64,000 bases of DNA from Streptomyces sp. R21 (GCF_041051975.1 NZ_CP163435.1:3348001-3412000); one strand, 5' to 3'. Counted from the stretch's first letter, positions 1 to 8,998 are shown. Numbers and translations are program-made. The notes: generated by a model not told the origin, from the sequence alone.

Positions 1-1274
1 GCCGCCCGGTCGGCGAAGAGTTCGGATTCCGGCATCCCGGCCAGCCATCGCAACCGGGCATCCGCCTCCTCCGCCCACCGACAGAAGAACGACAGCACCC
101 GCGAACGAGCCGCCTCCCCTTCCTGCGCCAGGGCGGTGTCCCCGTTCACCACACTGATTCCGAACGCCCGCACGAGGTCGTGCAACCGCCATCGGCCGCG
201 CTTGGTGCCCTGCTCGATGAGATGTGCACGAGCCAACGCGTCCAAAGCCCTGACCGGCGGCGTCTCCGCACCGACCAGCGCATTGATCACCTGCGTGGTC
301 ACCTCGGGGCCGGGTGCGAGGGCGAGCAGACCGAGCAGACGGGTCTGCTCCGACGGCAGTCGGCGATAGGAGAGGTCGAAGGCGGCGCGGACACTGCGCT
401 CGCCGTCGTCGAGGTCGAGCCGATCCCATGACTCGGCGAGCTCGGCGGTGAGTTCCGCCACCGGCTTGGAGCGGTCCAGAGCGAGACGGGCCACCGCGAG
501 CTGGAGGGCGAGGGGAAGATACCCGCAAAGGGCGGCGAGCTCCTCGGCCGCCACCCTTTCGTAGCGAATCCGATTGTCGTACGGATTCGCCAGCCGCAGA
601 GCTCGGTCGAGGAGGTCGTACGCGGATTCCGACGTCAACTCGTCCAATGGCAGAAGTCTGGCCCCGTGTTGGGGCAGGCGTTCACGAGAGGTCACCAGCA
701 GGCGATGGTTCGCCCCGCCGCCGGGAAGCAGGAACCGTACCTGCTCGGCCAGTCCGACGTTGTCGGCCAGGACCAGCATCGGGCCCCGCTCCCGGGCCCG
801 TTGGGCGAGGGCCGACCGGTACAGCGCGGCCCGGTCGTCGACTCGGGTCGGGATGTGCTGGGACGCAGTGCCCAGAGCGCGCAACAGGGCCTCAAGAGCC
901 TGCTCTGCGCTGACCGACTCCTCGTTGTAGTCGTATCCGTGCAGGTCGATGAAGAGCACCCCACCGGGGAACCAGCCGCGTGCGCACGCCTGGTGTGCCG
1001 CCTCCACCGCGAGCGCCGTCTTGCCGATGCCGCCGAGCCCCGACACGGCCGTCACGACCACCGCTTCGGGAGCTCCGTACGCCGACGGGTCCAACGCGTC
1101 CAGCAGCATGCGCAGTTCGTCGTCACGGCCAGTGAACCCGCCGACCCGCATGGGCAGAGCGTCCAGCGCGGTGGGCGCCGGTCCGTGCTCGTGGTACTCG
1201 GCCTTCGCGGTGAAGGGACCGGTGAACTTCCCGCCCCGGAAGTCGAGATGGTCCCCGTCATACCCGTTCGTCAT
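1..1274 (-). CDS. NB-ARC NLR-like ATPase, 3' end outside window
   Basis: Partial gene: the first 424 codons are present and the C-terminus lies beyond the left edge. I translated the minus strand by hand and the frame stays open throughout. Residues 5-24 carry a short motif (YDGDHLDFRG then FTGPFTAK) that recurs at the C-terminus of the divergent phosphorylase. A linker and GFTGR follow, then an NB-ARC ATPase: Walker A GLGGIGKT (79-86), a Walker B-like MLVLADN, a VTSRERLP sensor segment, a GYLPLAL (GLPL-type) box and an LHDLVRAF (MHD-like) motif near residue 364. The closest relative in view is the NB-ARC-TPR protein at 2164-4467, so TPR repeats probably follow off-window. By family these are signal-transducing STAND NTPases. 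An immune or cell-death role is inferred from the motif sharing. ATG at 1274 is chosen because the motif begins immediately after it. Confidence 0.85.
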   Translation of the reverse strand, partial: MTNGYDGDHLDFRGGKFTGPFTAKAEYHEHGPAPTALDALPMRVGGFTGRDDELRMLLDALDPSAYGAPEAVVVTAVSGLGGIGKTALAVEAAHQACARGWFPGGVLFIDLHGYDYNEESVSAEQALEALLRALGTASQHIPTRVDDRAALYRSALAQRARERGPMLVLADNVGLAEQVRFLLPGGGANHRLLVTSRERLPQHGARLLPLDELTSESAYDLLDRALRLANPYDNRIRYERVAAEELAALCGYLPLALQLAVARLALDRSKPVAELTAELAESWDRLDLDDGERSVRAAFDLSYRRLPSEQTRLLGLLALAPGPEVTTQVINALVGAETPPVRALDALARAHLIEQGTKRGRWRLHDLVRAFGISVVNGDTALAQEGEAARSRVLSFFCRWAEEADARLRWLAGMPESELFADRA

Positions 1275-1306
1275 CGTGCCGTCCCCCGTACCCTGCGTAC
1301 CGCCTC

Positions 1307-1320
1307 CCGTGACATCACGG
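1307..1320. promoter_or_regulatory. 14-bp inverted repeat between divergent NLR and phosphorylase genes
   Basis: CCGTGA-CA-TCACGG is a perfect inverted repeat lying between the two divergent start codons (1274 and 1383). It is placed to control both transcripts. A TACGGT hexamer at 1371-1376, six bases before the GTG at 1383, could be a -10 box for a leaderless phosphorylase mRNA. Both are sequence observations only. Confidence 0.35.
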
Positions 1321-1382
1321 TACGCCGCCCCGGCCCGCCCAACACACGGTCTGGACAGGCGACTTGGCAGTACGGTTGATCC

Positions 1383-2270
1383 GTGCCCGAGACAATGCCG
1401 ACCGTCGCCGTCCTGACCGCACTCCCGCTCGAATACGTCGCGGTGCGCGCCCATCTCACGGACGTCGAGAAGCGCGTGCACCCCGAGTACGGCACCCGGG
1501 CCGAGATCGGCCGGCTCGCCGGGACCGACTGGCATGTCGTTCTCGTGGAGATGGGCGAGGGAACGCGCACGGCGGCCACGCTCACGGAGCGTGTGATGTC
1601 GTGGTTCTCCCCGGAGGCGGTGCTCTTCGTCGGCGTCGCGGGCGGGCTCAAGGACGAGATCGCCCTCGGCGACGTCGTCGTCGCGACCAAGGTGTACGCC
1701 ATCCACGGCGGCAAGGAGACCCCCGAGGGCTTCCTCGACCGCACGGAGACATGGCACGCCTCGCACCATCTGGAGTCGGCGGCCCGGTACGCCCTGCGCG
1801 GGCAGTCGCATGTCCGCTTCAAGCCGATCGCGGTGGGCGAGGTGGTTCTCGCCGACGCGGTCTCGGCCCTCGCCGAACGCATCCGGACGCGGTTCAGCGA
1901 CGCCGTCGCCATCGAGATGGAGGGCTCGGGCGTCGCGCACGCCGCCCATCTCGCCGGTACGGCGGGCGCGTTGATCATCCGCGGGATCAGCGACAAGGCC
2001 GACGCGGACAAGACGCAGGCGGACGCGGAGGGCTCGCAGCCCCGCGCCGCCCAGAACGCGGCCGACGCGGCGCTCGCCGTGATCCGCGAACTGGAACCGA
2101 AGCCGACGGCTCCCGGCGATCCCGCCACCGACCCCCGGGAGGGTCCCTTTCGCCCCTCCACGTATGGCGGCGACCACCTCGACTTCCGAGGCAGCACCTT
2201 CAACGGCCCCTTCACCGCCAAGTCGGTCGACCGGGGCAGGGACAACGGGCGCCGGGACGACGGGCGGTAG
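1383..2270 (+). CDS. Nucleoside phosphorylase-superfamily effector with C-terminal signalling-type motif
   Basis: A 295-aa protein. Residues 5-235 form a PNP/UDP phosphorylase-like (MTA/SAH nucleosidase-type) domain, with TALPLEY at the N-terminus, FVGVAGGL (82-89), AIEMEG (176-181) in the nucleoside/ribose-binding position and GISD with the putative catalytic Asp204. A Pro-rich linker leads to residues 261-280 (YGGDHLDFRG then STFNGPFTAK), which match 16 of 20 residues at the N-terminus of the divergent NLR. PNP_UDP domains are known effectors fused or paired with NLR ATPases in fungi and bacteria. Here a nucleoside- or nucleotide-depleting effector recruited through the motif is inferred. 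GTG at 1383 is used; ATG at 1395 is an alternative. The last 107 bases overlap the downstream NLR gene in another frame. Confidence 0.85.
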   Translation: MPETMPTVAVLTALPLEYVAVRAHLTDVEKRVHPEYGTRAEIGRLAGTDWHVVLVEMGEGTRTAATLTERVMSWFSPEAVLFVGVAGGLKDEIALGDVVVATKVYAIHGGKETPEGFLDRTETWHASHHLESAARYALRGQSHVRFKPIAVGEVVLADAVSALAERIRTRFSDAVAIEMEGSGVAHAAHLAGTAGALIIRGISDKADADKTQADAEGSQPRAAQNAADAALAVIRELEPKPTAPGDPATDPREGPFRPSTYGGDHLDFRGSTFNGPFTAKSVDRGRDNGRRDDGR

Positions 2271-4467
2271 CCACGGCCCAGTCCCGGTAGCGACCGCCAC
2301 CCTCCCTCCGCGCCCCGCCGGTTTCACGGGACGATTGGAGGCTTTGGGACGCCTGCTGCCCCACCTCGAACCCGCCCCGGCCGATACGACCGCACCCCCG
2401 CTCCTCATCTTCGCCGTCACCGGTATGGGCGGCATCGGCAAGACGGCGCTCGCACTGGAGGCCGCTCACCAGGCACTTTCGAAGGACTGGTTCCCCGGCG
2501 GCACGCTCTTCGTCGACCTACGGGGCTACGACGACAACCCTGTCACCGCTGACCAGGCAGTCCTCGCCCTCCTGGACGCGCTCGGCGTACGGGGCCCAAA
2601 CCTGCCACTCACCTCGGCGCGCCAGTACGACACCTACCGCCAACTCCTCGCCGAACGCCCGGACCGGATGCTGCTGATCCTGGACAACGCCTCGGACCCG
2701 GCCCAGTTCCTCCCCCTCCTCCCGGGCACGGACCACCACCGGGTCGTGATCACCTCCCGAGACCGCCCCGACGCGCTCCCGGTCCGCCTCATCGACCTCG
2801 AAGCACTGGACCCGACCGAGTCCGCCGCCCTCATCACCCGCGCCCTCCAGGACGCCGACGAACGCGACGACCGTCCGGCCCGCGAACCGGATGCATTGCG
2901 TGAACTCGCCGCCCTCTGCTGCCACTTGCCCCTCGCCCTCCAGATCGCGGCAGCGATGCTGCGCAGGCGTCGACATCGCGGCATCGGCTCGCTGGTCACC
3001 GAGATCAAGGAGGCGGAGGACCCCACGACGGCGTTCGACCGCGGCAACCTGGGGACGGACCAGTACGGTCGCTCGCTCGCCCTACGGCCGGTCCTGGAGA
3101 CCTCGTACCGCCGCCTACCGGCCGACCAGGCCCGGATGCTGCGCCTGCTTGCCCTTGCTCCAGCTCCGGAGACCGGCACGGACGCGGTGGCGGCCTTGGC
3201 CGATCTCGACACCGACTCCGCTCTGGCCCTGCTGGAAGAACTGGCGGCAACTCATCTGGTCACCGCGGTCCCTGGTGTGGGCGACCGGGATCCCATCCCA
3301 CGGTGGAGGTTGCATGACTTGGTGCGGGCGTACGGGTCCGGTGTGCTGGCTGTTGAGCCAGGGCTGAGGGAGGAGGGGGCGGCGGCTCGGGGGCGGGTGC
3401 TGGCCTTCTACTGGCGGTGGGCGGATGCAGCTGATGACTGGTTGCGGTGGCTGCCGGGCGATTCGGTGCCGGGGCGATTCGCCGGGCGGGGAGAGGCTCT
3501 GGCGTGGCTGGATGAAGAGCGGGCGGCGTTGGTGGCGGCGGTGCAGTGGGCGGAGGAGGAGCGGTACGCGGGTGCCGCGGTGGGGCTCGCCGGGTGTCTG
3601 GGGGAGTATTTGGCGTGGCGGCGGTACTTCGATGACGGAATCACCGTCGGGCGGGCTGCTTGTGCGGGTGCCCGACGTATCGGGGACGGCGAGGCCGTGG
3701 CGTCGGCCAACCTCGGCATCGCCCTACGTAGGACGGGTCGGGTAGAGGAGTCGATCGGCCTCCTCGCCCGCGCCCGCGACCTATTCCAGGCCGCAGGGAA
3801 CCGCCAGTATGAGGGCATGGCGTGGAACAGCCTCGGCATCTCCCTGCGGCTGGCGGGCCGCGTGGAAGAGTCGATCGACGCCCACATCCGCGCCCGCGAC
3901 CTATTCCAGCCCGTGAGAGCCCCCCAGCCGGAGGGCATGGCGTGGAACAGCCTCGGCATCTCCCTGCGGCTGGCGGGCCGCGTGGAAGAGTCGATCGACG
4001 CCCACGTCCGCGCCCGCGACCTATTCCAGGCCGTAGGGGACCGCCGGCGTGAGGGCACGGCGTGGAACGGCCTCGGCAGCGCCCTACGGCTGGCGGGCCG
4101 CGTGGAGGAATCGATCGACGCCCACGCCCGAGCCCGCCATCTGTCCCAGGCTGCAGGAGACCGCCACAGCGAGAGTGGGGCATGGAACAACCTGGGCATC
4201 GCCCTACAACAGACGGGCAGGGCGGAAAAGGCGATCGAGGCATACGGCACGGGCCTGGAGATCTGCCGGGAATTCGAGGACTGGTACCGGGCGGGCTTGA
4301 TCCTCGGCAACCTCGCCCGCGCCCACGAGGCCGCCCACCGCCCTGCTGAGGCCAGAGCAGCGTGGCTCCAGGCCGCCGACGCCTTCACTCAGGCCAGCGC
4401 CACCGAGGAAGCCGCCAAGGCCCGCACCCAGGCGGAGAAGGCAGAAGGCGTAGAAGCCCAGAAATAA
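2164..4467 (+). CDS. NB-ARC ATPase with C-terminal TPR repeats (NLR-like)
   Basis: 767 aa from ATG 2164. Features in order: a low-complexity Ala/Ser/Thr/Gly start, GFTGR (53-57), Walker A GMGGIGKT (87-94), Walker B RMLLILDN (about 170), VITSRDRP, a HLPLAL box, LHDLVRAY (MHD-like, about 383), a helical linker with WLDEERAALV, then five or six 40-residue TPR units (about 515-690). The protein is homologous along its length to the partial NLR at 1-1274. Its own N-terminus lacks the shared motif: DNA encoding that motif lies in this gene's first 107 bases but is read in the phosphorylase frame. No in-frame start exists between 2164 and the conserved GFTGR, so either the overlap is real or the two genes are one frameshifted reading frame. 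TPRs are the usual sensing region in this architecture; ligand unknown. Confidence 0.8.
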   Translation: MAATTSTSEAAPSTAPSPPSRSTGAGTTGAGTTGGSHGPVPVATATLPPRPAGFTGRLEALGRLLPHLEPAPADTTAPPLLIFAVTGMGGIGKTALALEAAHQALSKDWFPGGTLFVDLRGYDDNPVTADQAVLALLDALGVRGPNLPLTSARQYDTYRQLLAERPDRMLLILDNASDPAQFLPLLPGTDHHRVVITSRDRPDALPVRLIDLEALDPTESAALITRALQDADERDDRPAREPDALRELAALCCHLPLALQIAAAMLRRRRHRGIGSLVTEIKEAEDPTTAFDRGNLGTDQYGRSLALRPVLETSYRRLPADQARMLRLLALAPAPETGTDAVAALADLDTDSALALLEELAATHLVTAVPGVGDRDPIPRWRLHDLVRAYGSGVLAVEPGLREEGAAARGRVLAFYWRWADAADDWLRWLPGDSVPGRFAGRGEALAWLDEERAALVAAVQWAEEERYAGAAVGLAGCLGEYLAWRRYFDDGITVGRAACAGARRIGDGEAVASANLGIALRRTGRVEESIGLLARARDLFQAAGNRQYEGMAWNSLGISLRLAGRVEESIDAHIRARDLFQPVRAPQPEGMAWNSLGISLRLAGRVEESIDAHVRARDLFQAVGDRRREGTAWNGLGSALRLAGRVEESIDAHARARHLSQAAGDRHSESGAWNNLGIALQQTGRAEKAIEAYGTGLEICREFEDWYRAGLILGNLARAHEAAHRPAEARAAWLQAADAFTQASATEEAAKARTQAEKAEGVEAQK
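3711..4250 (+). repeat. 120-bp tandem repeats encoding TPR units
   Basis: Four to five consecutive 120-bp units encode the 40-residue TPRs of the NLR. The units sit exactly 120 bases apart, so their shared blocks fall at the same offset. Bases 3841-3900 and 3961-4020 differ at a single position (59 of 60 identical). Such DNA-level identity points to recent duplication or ongoing conversion in the sensor part of the protein. Confidence 0.85.
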
Positions 4468-4494
4468 TGGCAAGCTCCGCGCCCACCCCGTGCC

Positions 4495-5010
4495 TCACCC
4501 CCGCCCAATCCCCTCCGCCACATAAGCCCCTACCCCCTCCCTAGGCAGCACCGCCCACATCCGAGTCCCACCCCCCGGCTCCCGGGCATCCCCAAACCCC
4601 CAGTCCCCACCACACACCCGCACCACGCACCCCAACACCCGCAACGCCCCCCGCCGCCGCGCATCGCAAACCGCCGCGAGCCGGGGATGGGCATGCCGCG
4701 GATGCCCGTCGTAGAGGATCACTCGCAACGCACCGTCCCAGTACCGCAGCGAGACGTACACCTCGGCGTCGGGCGTGAACCGGCAGGCACACGCGACCAG
4801 TTCAGCCACCACCTGTACGGCCGCGTCCGCCATGTCCTCAAGTCCGTGCGCCTGGAGGGCGACCCGGGTCGCCGCGCGGGCGATCCGCGAACTCACCGGC
4901 CCGGCGGGCAACGTAAGGCTGTAGGCGAGGGTGTCGGGGGACGGCGGGGGCGGTGTCTCCCGTACGTCGATGGAGACAGGGCAGGCCGAGGCGGCGGGCG
5001 ACGCGGACAT
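4495..5010 (-). CDS. RsbW-like ATP-binding (HATPase) regulatory protein
   Basis: 171 aa. The central part (IARAATRVALQAHG, then VVAELVACACRF with the N-box-like Glu, then a C-terminal glycine-rich turn) matches the small GHKL/HATPase_c_2 proteins common in Streptomyces. These are related to anti-sigma kinases and usually sit beside XRE-DUF5753 and DUF397 genes. ATG 5010 is preferred because AAGGGAG lies seven bases upstream; an in-frame ATG at 5145 lacks such a site. The gene is divergent from the XRE regulator, with a palindrome between them. The canonical second Asn of the N-box is not evident, so kinase activity is uncertain and a sequestering role is possible. Confidence 0.75.
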   Translation of the reverse strand: MSASPAASACPVSIDVRETPPPPSPDTLAYSLTLPAGPVSSRIARAATRVALQAHGLEDMADAAVQVVAELVACACRFTPDAEVYVSLRYWDGALRVILYDGHPRHAHPRLAAVCDARRRGALRVLGCVVRVCGGDWGFGDAREPGGGTRMWAVLPREGVGAYVAEGIGRG

Positions 5011-5184
5011 GGGCAACTCCCTTGGCTGGGTTGGACCTTCGGTGAAATCACGGCTCGACCAGTGGCCTGTCTCCCTGACGCGGGCCCACCCCTCCCAGGG
5101 GAGGAGAACGCGGGCAGGCTCGCGCAATGCGCTTCCGAACGACATCGGGCCGTAAGCGACTCGTCACTGAATGTAGAGCTTAAT

Positions 5185-5200
5185 GTGGCACGAGTGCCAC
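5185..5200. promoter_or_regulatory. Perfect palindrome GTGGCACGAGTGCCAC, probable operator
   Basis: Seven-base arms (GTGGCAC / GTGCCAC) separated by GA. The element lies between the divergent RsbW-like gene (start 5010) and the XRE-DUF5753 gene (start 5289). Streptomyces regulators of this class usually bind their own promoters, so autoregulation through this site is the simplest reading. Confidence 0.55.
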
Positions 5201-5288
5201 CTACTCCCTCACATTGCCCCCATCCAGGTGGACCGCCGAGCCACGCACGATGCAGACTGACCCCCGACCAAGCGGGAGGAACTCGTCG

Positions 5289-6140
5289 ATGCCGACACGG
5301 CCAGCGCCGACGGAACGTCAGAAGCGCCTGGGCGCCGAGCTTCGCAAGATGCGACTCTCGGCCGGGCGGACCACGGAGTACGCCGCCGGGCTGCTCGGGC
5401 TGGACCGCACGAAGGTGTCCAACATGGAGTCGGGTGTCCGGGCCACCTCCCCCGAACGGGTCCGGATACTTGCCAGCAACTACGACTGCTCCGACGAGGC
5501 GTACGTCGAAGCCCTGGCCGCCATGGCCGACCTGCGCAAGCGGGGCTGGTGGGACCAGTTCAGGGGGACTCTTCCCCAAGGGCTGCTGGACGTCGCCGAG
5601 TTGGAGTGGTTCGCCTCCCGGCTGCGGAGCTATCAGACCGTGCACATCCCCGGGCTGCTCCAGCTCAGCAGCTACGCCCGAGCCGTGTTCTCCTCCGCGC
5701 TGCCCCCGCTACCGAAGTCGGAAGTGGAACTGCGGGTGATGCAGCGCATGCAGCGTCAGCAGGTCCTCGACCGCGACAACCCCGTCGACTACGTCGCGTA
5801 CGTGCACGAGTGGGCGCTGCGTATGCAGTTCGGTGGGTGGCGCGCGACCCGGGAGCAACTACTGCACCTCTGCGAGTCGTCCGAGCGCGAGCACGTCGAG
5901 GTGCGCGTCCTCCCTGTGGAGGCCGGGGCGTTCCCCGGCGCCGGGCACGCCGTCCTGTACGCCGACGGTGCCGTGCCCCAGCTGGACGCCGTTCAGCTGG
6001 ACTCCGCCCACGGCGGAGAGTTCACCCACGCCGATGCCCAACTCGCCAAGTACCGCACCCACATGGACTGGTGGTACGCCCACACCCTGAACCCACAGGA
6101 CTCGCGCGACCTGATCCACGCCATCGCCCAGCAACTTTGA
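5289..6140 (+). CDS. XRE-family regulator with DUF5753 domain (WhiJ type)
   Basis: 283 aa. Residues 5-70 are an XRE helix-turn-helix (LGAELRKMRLSAGRTTEYAA, then LLGLDRTKVSNMESG). The rest is the DUF5753 domain typical of WhiJ-like streptomycete regulators, with FASRLRSYQTVHIPGLLQ, RQQVLDRDNP, HEWALRMQFGG, VRVLPVEAGAFPG and the C-terminal HTLNPQDSRDLI. ATG 5289 is chosen because GGGAGGA lies eight bases upstream; TTG 5214 and ATG 5250 have no comparable site. The DUF397 gene follows after 10 bp, forming the usual regulator/DUF397 pair. In family members that have been studied, the pair affects development and antibiotic production. Confidence 0.88.
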   Translation: MPTRPAPTERQKRLGAELRKMRLSAGRTTEYAAGLLGLDRTKVSNMESGVRATSPERVRILASNYDCSDEAYVEALAAMADLRKRGWWDQFRGTLPQGLLDVAELEWFASRLRSYQTVHIPGLLQLSSYARAVFSSALPPLPKSEVELRVMQRMQRQQVLDRDNPVDYVAYVHEWALRMQFGGWRATREQLLHLCESSEREHVEVRVLPVEAGAFPGAGHAVLYADGAVPQLDAVQLDSAHGGEFTHADAQLAKYRTHMDWWYAHTLNPQDSRDLIHAIAQQL

Positions 6141-6150
6141 GGAGAGCCGC

Positions 6151-6342
6151 ATGCCCGACATCACCTGGGAAGAGCCCTTCTGCGCGGAAGGAAACAACTG
6201 CTTCCGCCTCGGCACCGACCCCACCGGCAACGCCTACATAGCCCTCGCCGGCCAAGAAGACCACTACCTCACCGACACCCGCGAAGCCCTCCGCACCCTC
6301 ATCCGCGACATCAAAGCCGGAAAGGCCGATCACCTCCTGTAG
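6151..6342 (+). CDS. Small DUF397-type protein
   Basis: 63 aa with the DUF397 outline: WEEPFCAEGNNCFRLG at the N-terminus, a central short beta segment (NAYIALAG) and a C-terminal amphipathic helix (REALRTLIRDIKAG). The first third is divergent from the common WRKSSYSG form. GAGGAGAG sits just upstream and the gene begins 10 bp after the XRE-DUF5753 regulator, so the two are cotranscribed. DUF397 proteins are thought to act as partners or antagonists of the adjacent regulator. Confidence 0.7.
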   Translation: MPDITWEEPFCAEGNNCFRLGTDPTGNAYIALAGQEDHYLTDTREALRTLIRDIKAGKADHLL

Positions 6343-6354
6343 CCCCCTCCCCAG

Positions 6355-6798
6355 TCAGGAACCCTCCGGCAGCACCCCGCGCCGAAACGCCTCCACCCCC
6401 ACCACCCGCCGCACCCGATCCACCTCGATCAACAACATCACCCGCCGCTCCCCCGGAAGCAGCCACGGATACCGCTCCTCCCCCAGGTACTTCTTCGCGA
6501 GCCGGTCCATGGACCGCTCCGCCTCCTCCCCCTCAACGAACCGCACCACCCGCCCCCGGATCTCCGCACGGTCATACGGGTTCTCGGGGTCATGGTGGGA
6601 CAGCGAAACGTTGGGATTGCGCCGGAGGTTCTCCTCCTTCACGCGGCCTATGGAGGTGTTGACCATGACGTGGTCGCCCTCGATGTCCACCCACATCGGG
6701 GAGACCTGGGGCGCGCCGTCGGGGCCGACCGTCGCGAGGTGCCAGAAGTTGGGGGCCAGCAGGCGTTCGCGAATATGCCCCTCTACCTTGCCATTCAC
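6355..6798 (-). CDS. PPOX-class (F420/FMN-binding) oxidoreductase
   Basis: 147 aa split-barrel flavin/deazaflavin-binding protein: FWHLATVGPDGAPQVSPMWV at residues 16-35, then GDHVMVNTSIGRVKEENLRR (cofactor phosphate-contacting segment), NVSLSHHDPENPYDRAEIRG and KYLGEERYPWL. This pattern is typical of actinobacterial PPOX/F420-dependent enzymes; the substrate cannot be told. GTG 6798 is used because GGGGAGGG lies just upstream. The gene converges on the DUF397 gene with only 12 bp between them. Confidence 0.85.
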   Translation of the reverse strand: MNGKVEGHIRERLLAPNFWHLATVGPDGAPQVSPMWVDIEGDHVMVNTSIGRVKEENLRRNPNVSLSHHDPENPYDRAEIRGRVVRFVEGEEAERSMDRLAKKYLGEERYPWLLPGERRVMLLIEVDRVRRVVGVEAFRRGVLPEGS

Positions 6799-6987
6799 AG
6801 CGCCCTCCCCTTCCGGCCGCCCGCTCGGGCCGCACGTGCGCCATGCTGGTCGCCGTACGCAGTGGATCACCAGGCGATCTTCGGCCACCCGGGCACAACC
6901 ACACCCCGCGACTGAAACCGTATGTTCCTACAATCCGTGATTGTGGCCGAACAGACCGTAGTCACCGCAGCCCCACGCCCATAGCTT

Positions 6988-7701
6988 GTGCGCGTGCACG
7001 TACCGAAGGCCCAGCAGCCCACCCCGCCCTTCAACGCCCCGGCCGCCCGCAGACTGAGGGCGGCACTCGGCATGGGGCCCGAGCATGTCGCGTACGGGAT
7101 GCGGTCCTCGTACGGGATGCCGTACGTCACGCCCGATCTCGTGACCGCGTGGGAGCGCGGGACCATGTCGCCGAGCGCGCCGGAACTGACCGCGCTCGCG
7201 GGCGTGCTGTGGTGTGCGCCGGGTGATCTCATCGGCGCGCCGCGGACCCTGCGCGAGCACCGGATCTCGCGCGGTCTCAACCCCGAGGACGTCGCCCGTA
7301 CCGTCGGCCTCGAACTCCTCGCCTATCAGCGGATGGAGGAGACCCACGAGTGGCGCGGCAACGAGCGGCAGTCGGCCGCCCTCGCCGACGTACTCGAACT
7401 CTCGCTGCCCGACTTCATCACGGTCACCGGCCGCGACACCAAGCTCGCCGAGCTGCTGCGCAGCGCGATGACGACGCGCTGGCAGGCGTACACCAAGCCG
7501 GTCTCGAAGATGGTGCCCCTGGACCGGCGGCTCCTGGAGGCCGCCCTCCTGGAGATGCACACGGAGTACCACGGGCTGATGGTGGCGACCCTCAGCTGGG
7601 CCGGCGGCTCGGCGGCCGCCGACTCCAGCGACTCGGGACGCGACTACCTCGACCAGATCGTCGACCACTTCTGGGCGATGGTCCAGAGGAGTACGTACTG
7701 A
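6988..7701 (+). CDS. XRE-like helix-turn-helix DNA-binding protein
   Basis: 237 aa. Two helix-turn-helix-like segments are visible: one around residues 15-75 (AARRLRAALGM, then TPDLVTAWERGTMSPSAPEL) and a second around 90-145 (LREHRISRGLNPEDVARTVG, then QRMEETHEWRGNERQSAALA). The C-terminal part is all-helical. It is a conserved Streptomyces gene beside pfkA and probably regulates locally, but no target site was identified. The start is GTG 6988; GTG 6994 is also possible. It converges on pfkA. Confidence 0.75.
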   Translation: MRVHVPKAQQPTPPFNAPAARRLRAALGMGPEHVAYGMRSSYGMPYVTPDLVTAWERGTMSPSAPELTALAGVLWCAPGDLIGAPRTLREHRISRGLNPEDVARTVGLELLAYQRMEETHEWRGNERQSAALADVLELSLPDFITVTGRDTKLAELLRSAMTTRWQAYTKPVSKMVPLDRRLLEAALLEMHTEYHGLMVATLSWAGGSAAADSSDSGRDYLDQIVDHFWAMVQRSTY

Positions 7702-7705
7702 CCCC

Positions 7706-7736
7706 ACCCCGCAGGGGTCACCCAACCCTGTAGGGG

Positions 7737-7738
<2 letters not shown>
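7706..7738. terminator. Two small hairpins between convergent genes
   Basis: ACCCC-GCA-GGGGT (7706-7718) and AACCC-TGTAG-GGGTT (7724-7738) lie between the XRE gene and pfkA. The second overlaps the pfkA stop codon. They are short but placed as a bidirectional terminator. Confidence 0.4.
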
Positions 7739-8762
<1,024 letters not shown>

Positions 8763-8889
8763 CGTGCTGTGTCTCCTGCTCGCTGCTGGTCCGTGTGAGC
8801 CAGTCCGATTGTTTCATGACCCACCGGGCGTCGCCGCTTCCACCCGCCCCACCCCCTCCCACCTGCTGACGGGCGCCTTAACCAGCCCC

Positions 8890-8998
8890 AGAGGTATTGT
8901 CAAGGGGATTCTGCTCACCATGGCGGACGAGTCTTCGGACGGCGAAGAATCACACGCCGAAGAAGAAGAATCAGACGACGAAGAAACGGAGAGCACGC
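8890..8998 (+). promoter_or_regulatory. Purine-rich leader upstream of pta
   Basis: Between pfkA and pta lies a stretch rich in GAA/GAC (about 8937-8993), unusually A-rich for this chromosome. It contains the pta ribosome site ACGGAGAG. An in-frame acidic reading frame from ATG 8920 runs into pta in the wrong frame and is not credited as a gene. TTGTCA near 8898 could be a -35 box. Confidence 0.35.

Noticed and set aside
3711..4250. CRISPR-like or satellite array
   Set aside because: The 120-bp periodic repeats are coding, in frame with the TPR protein, and have no unique spacers.
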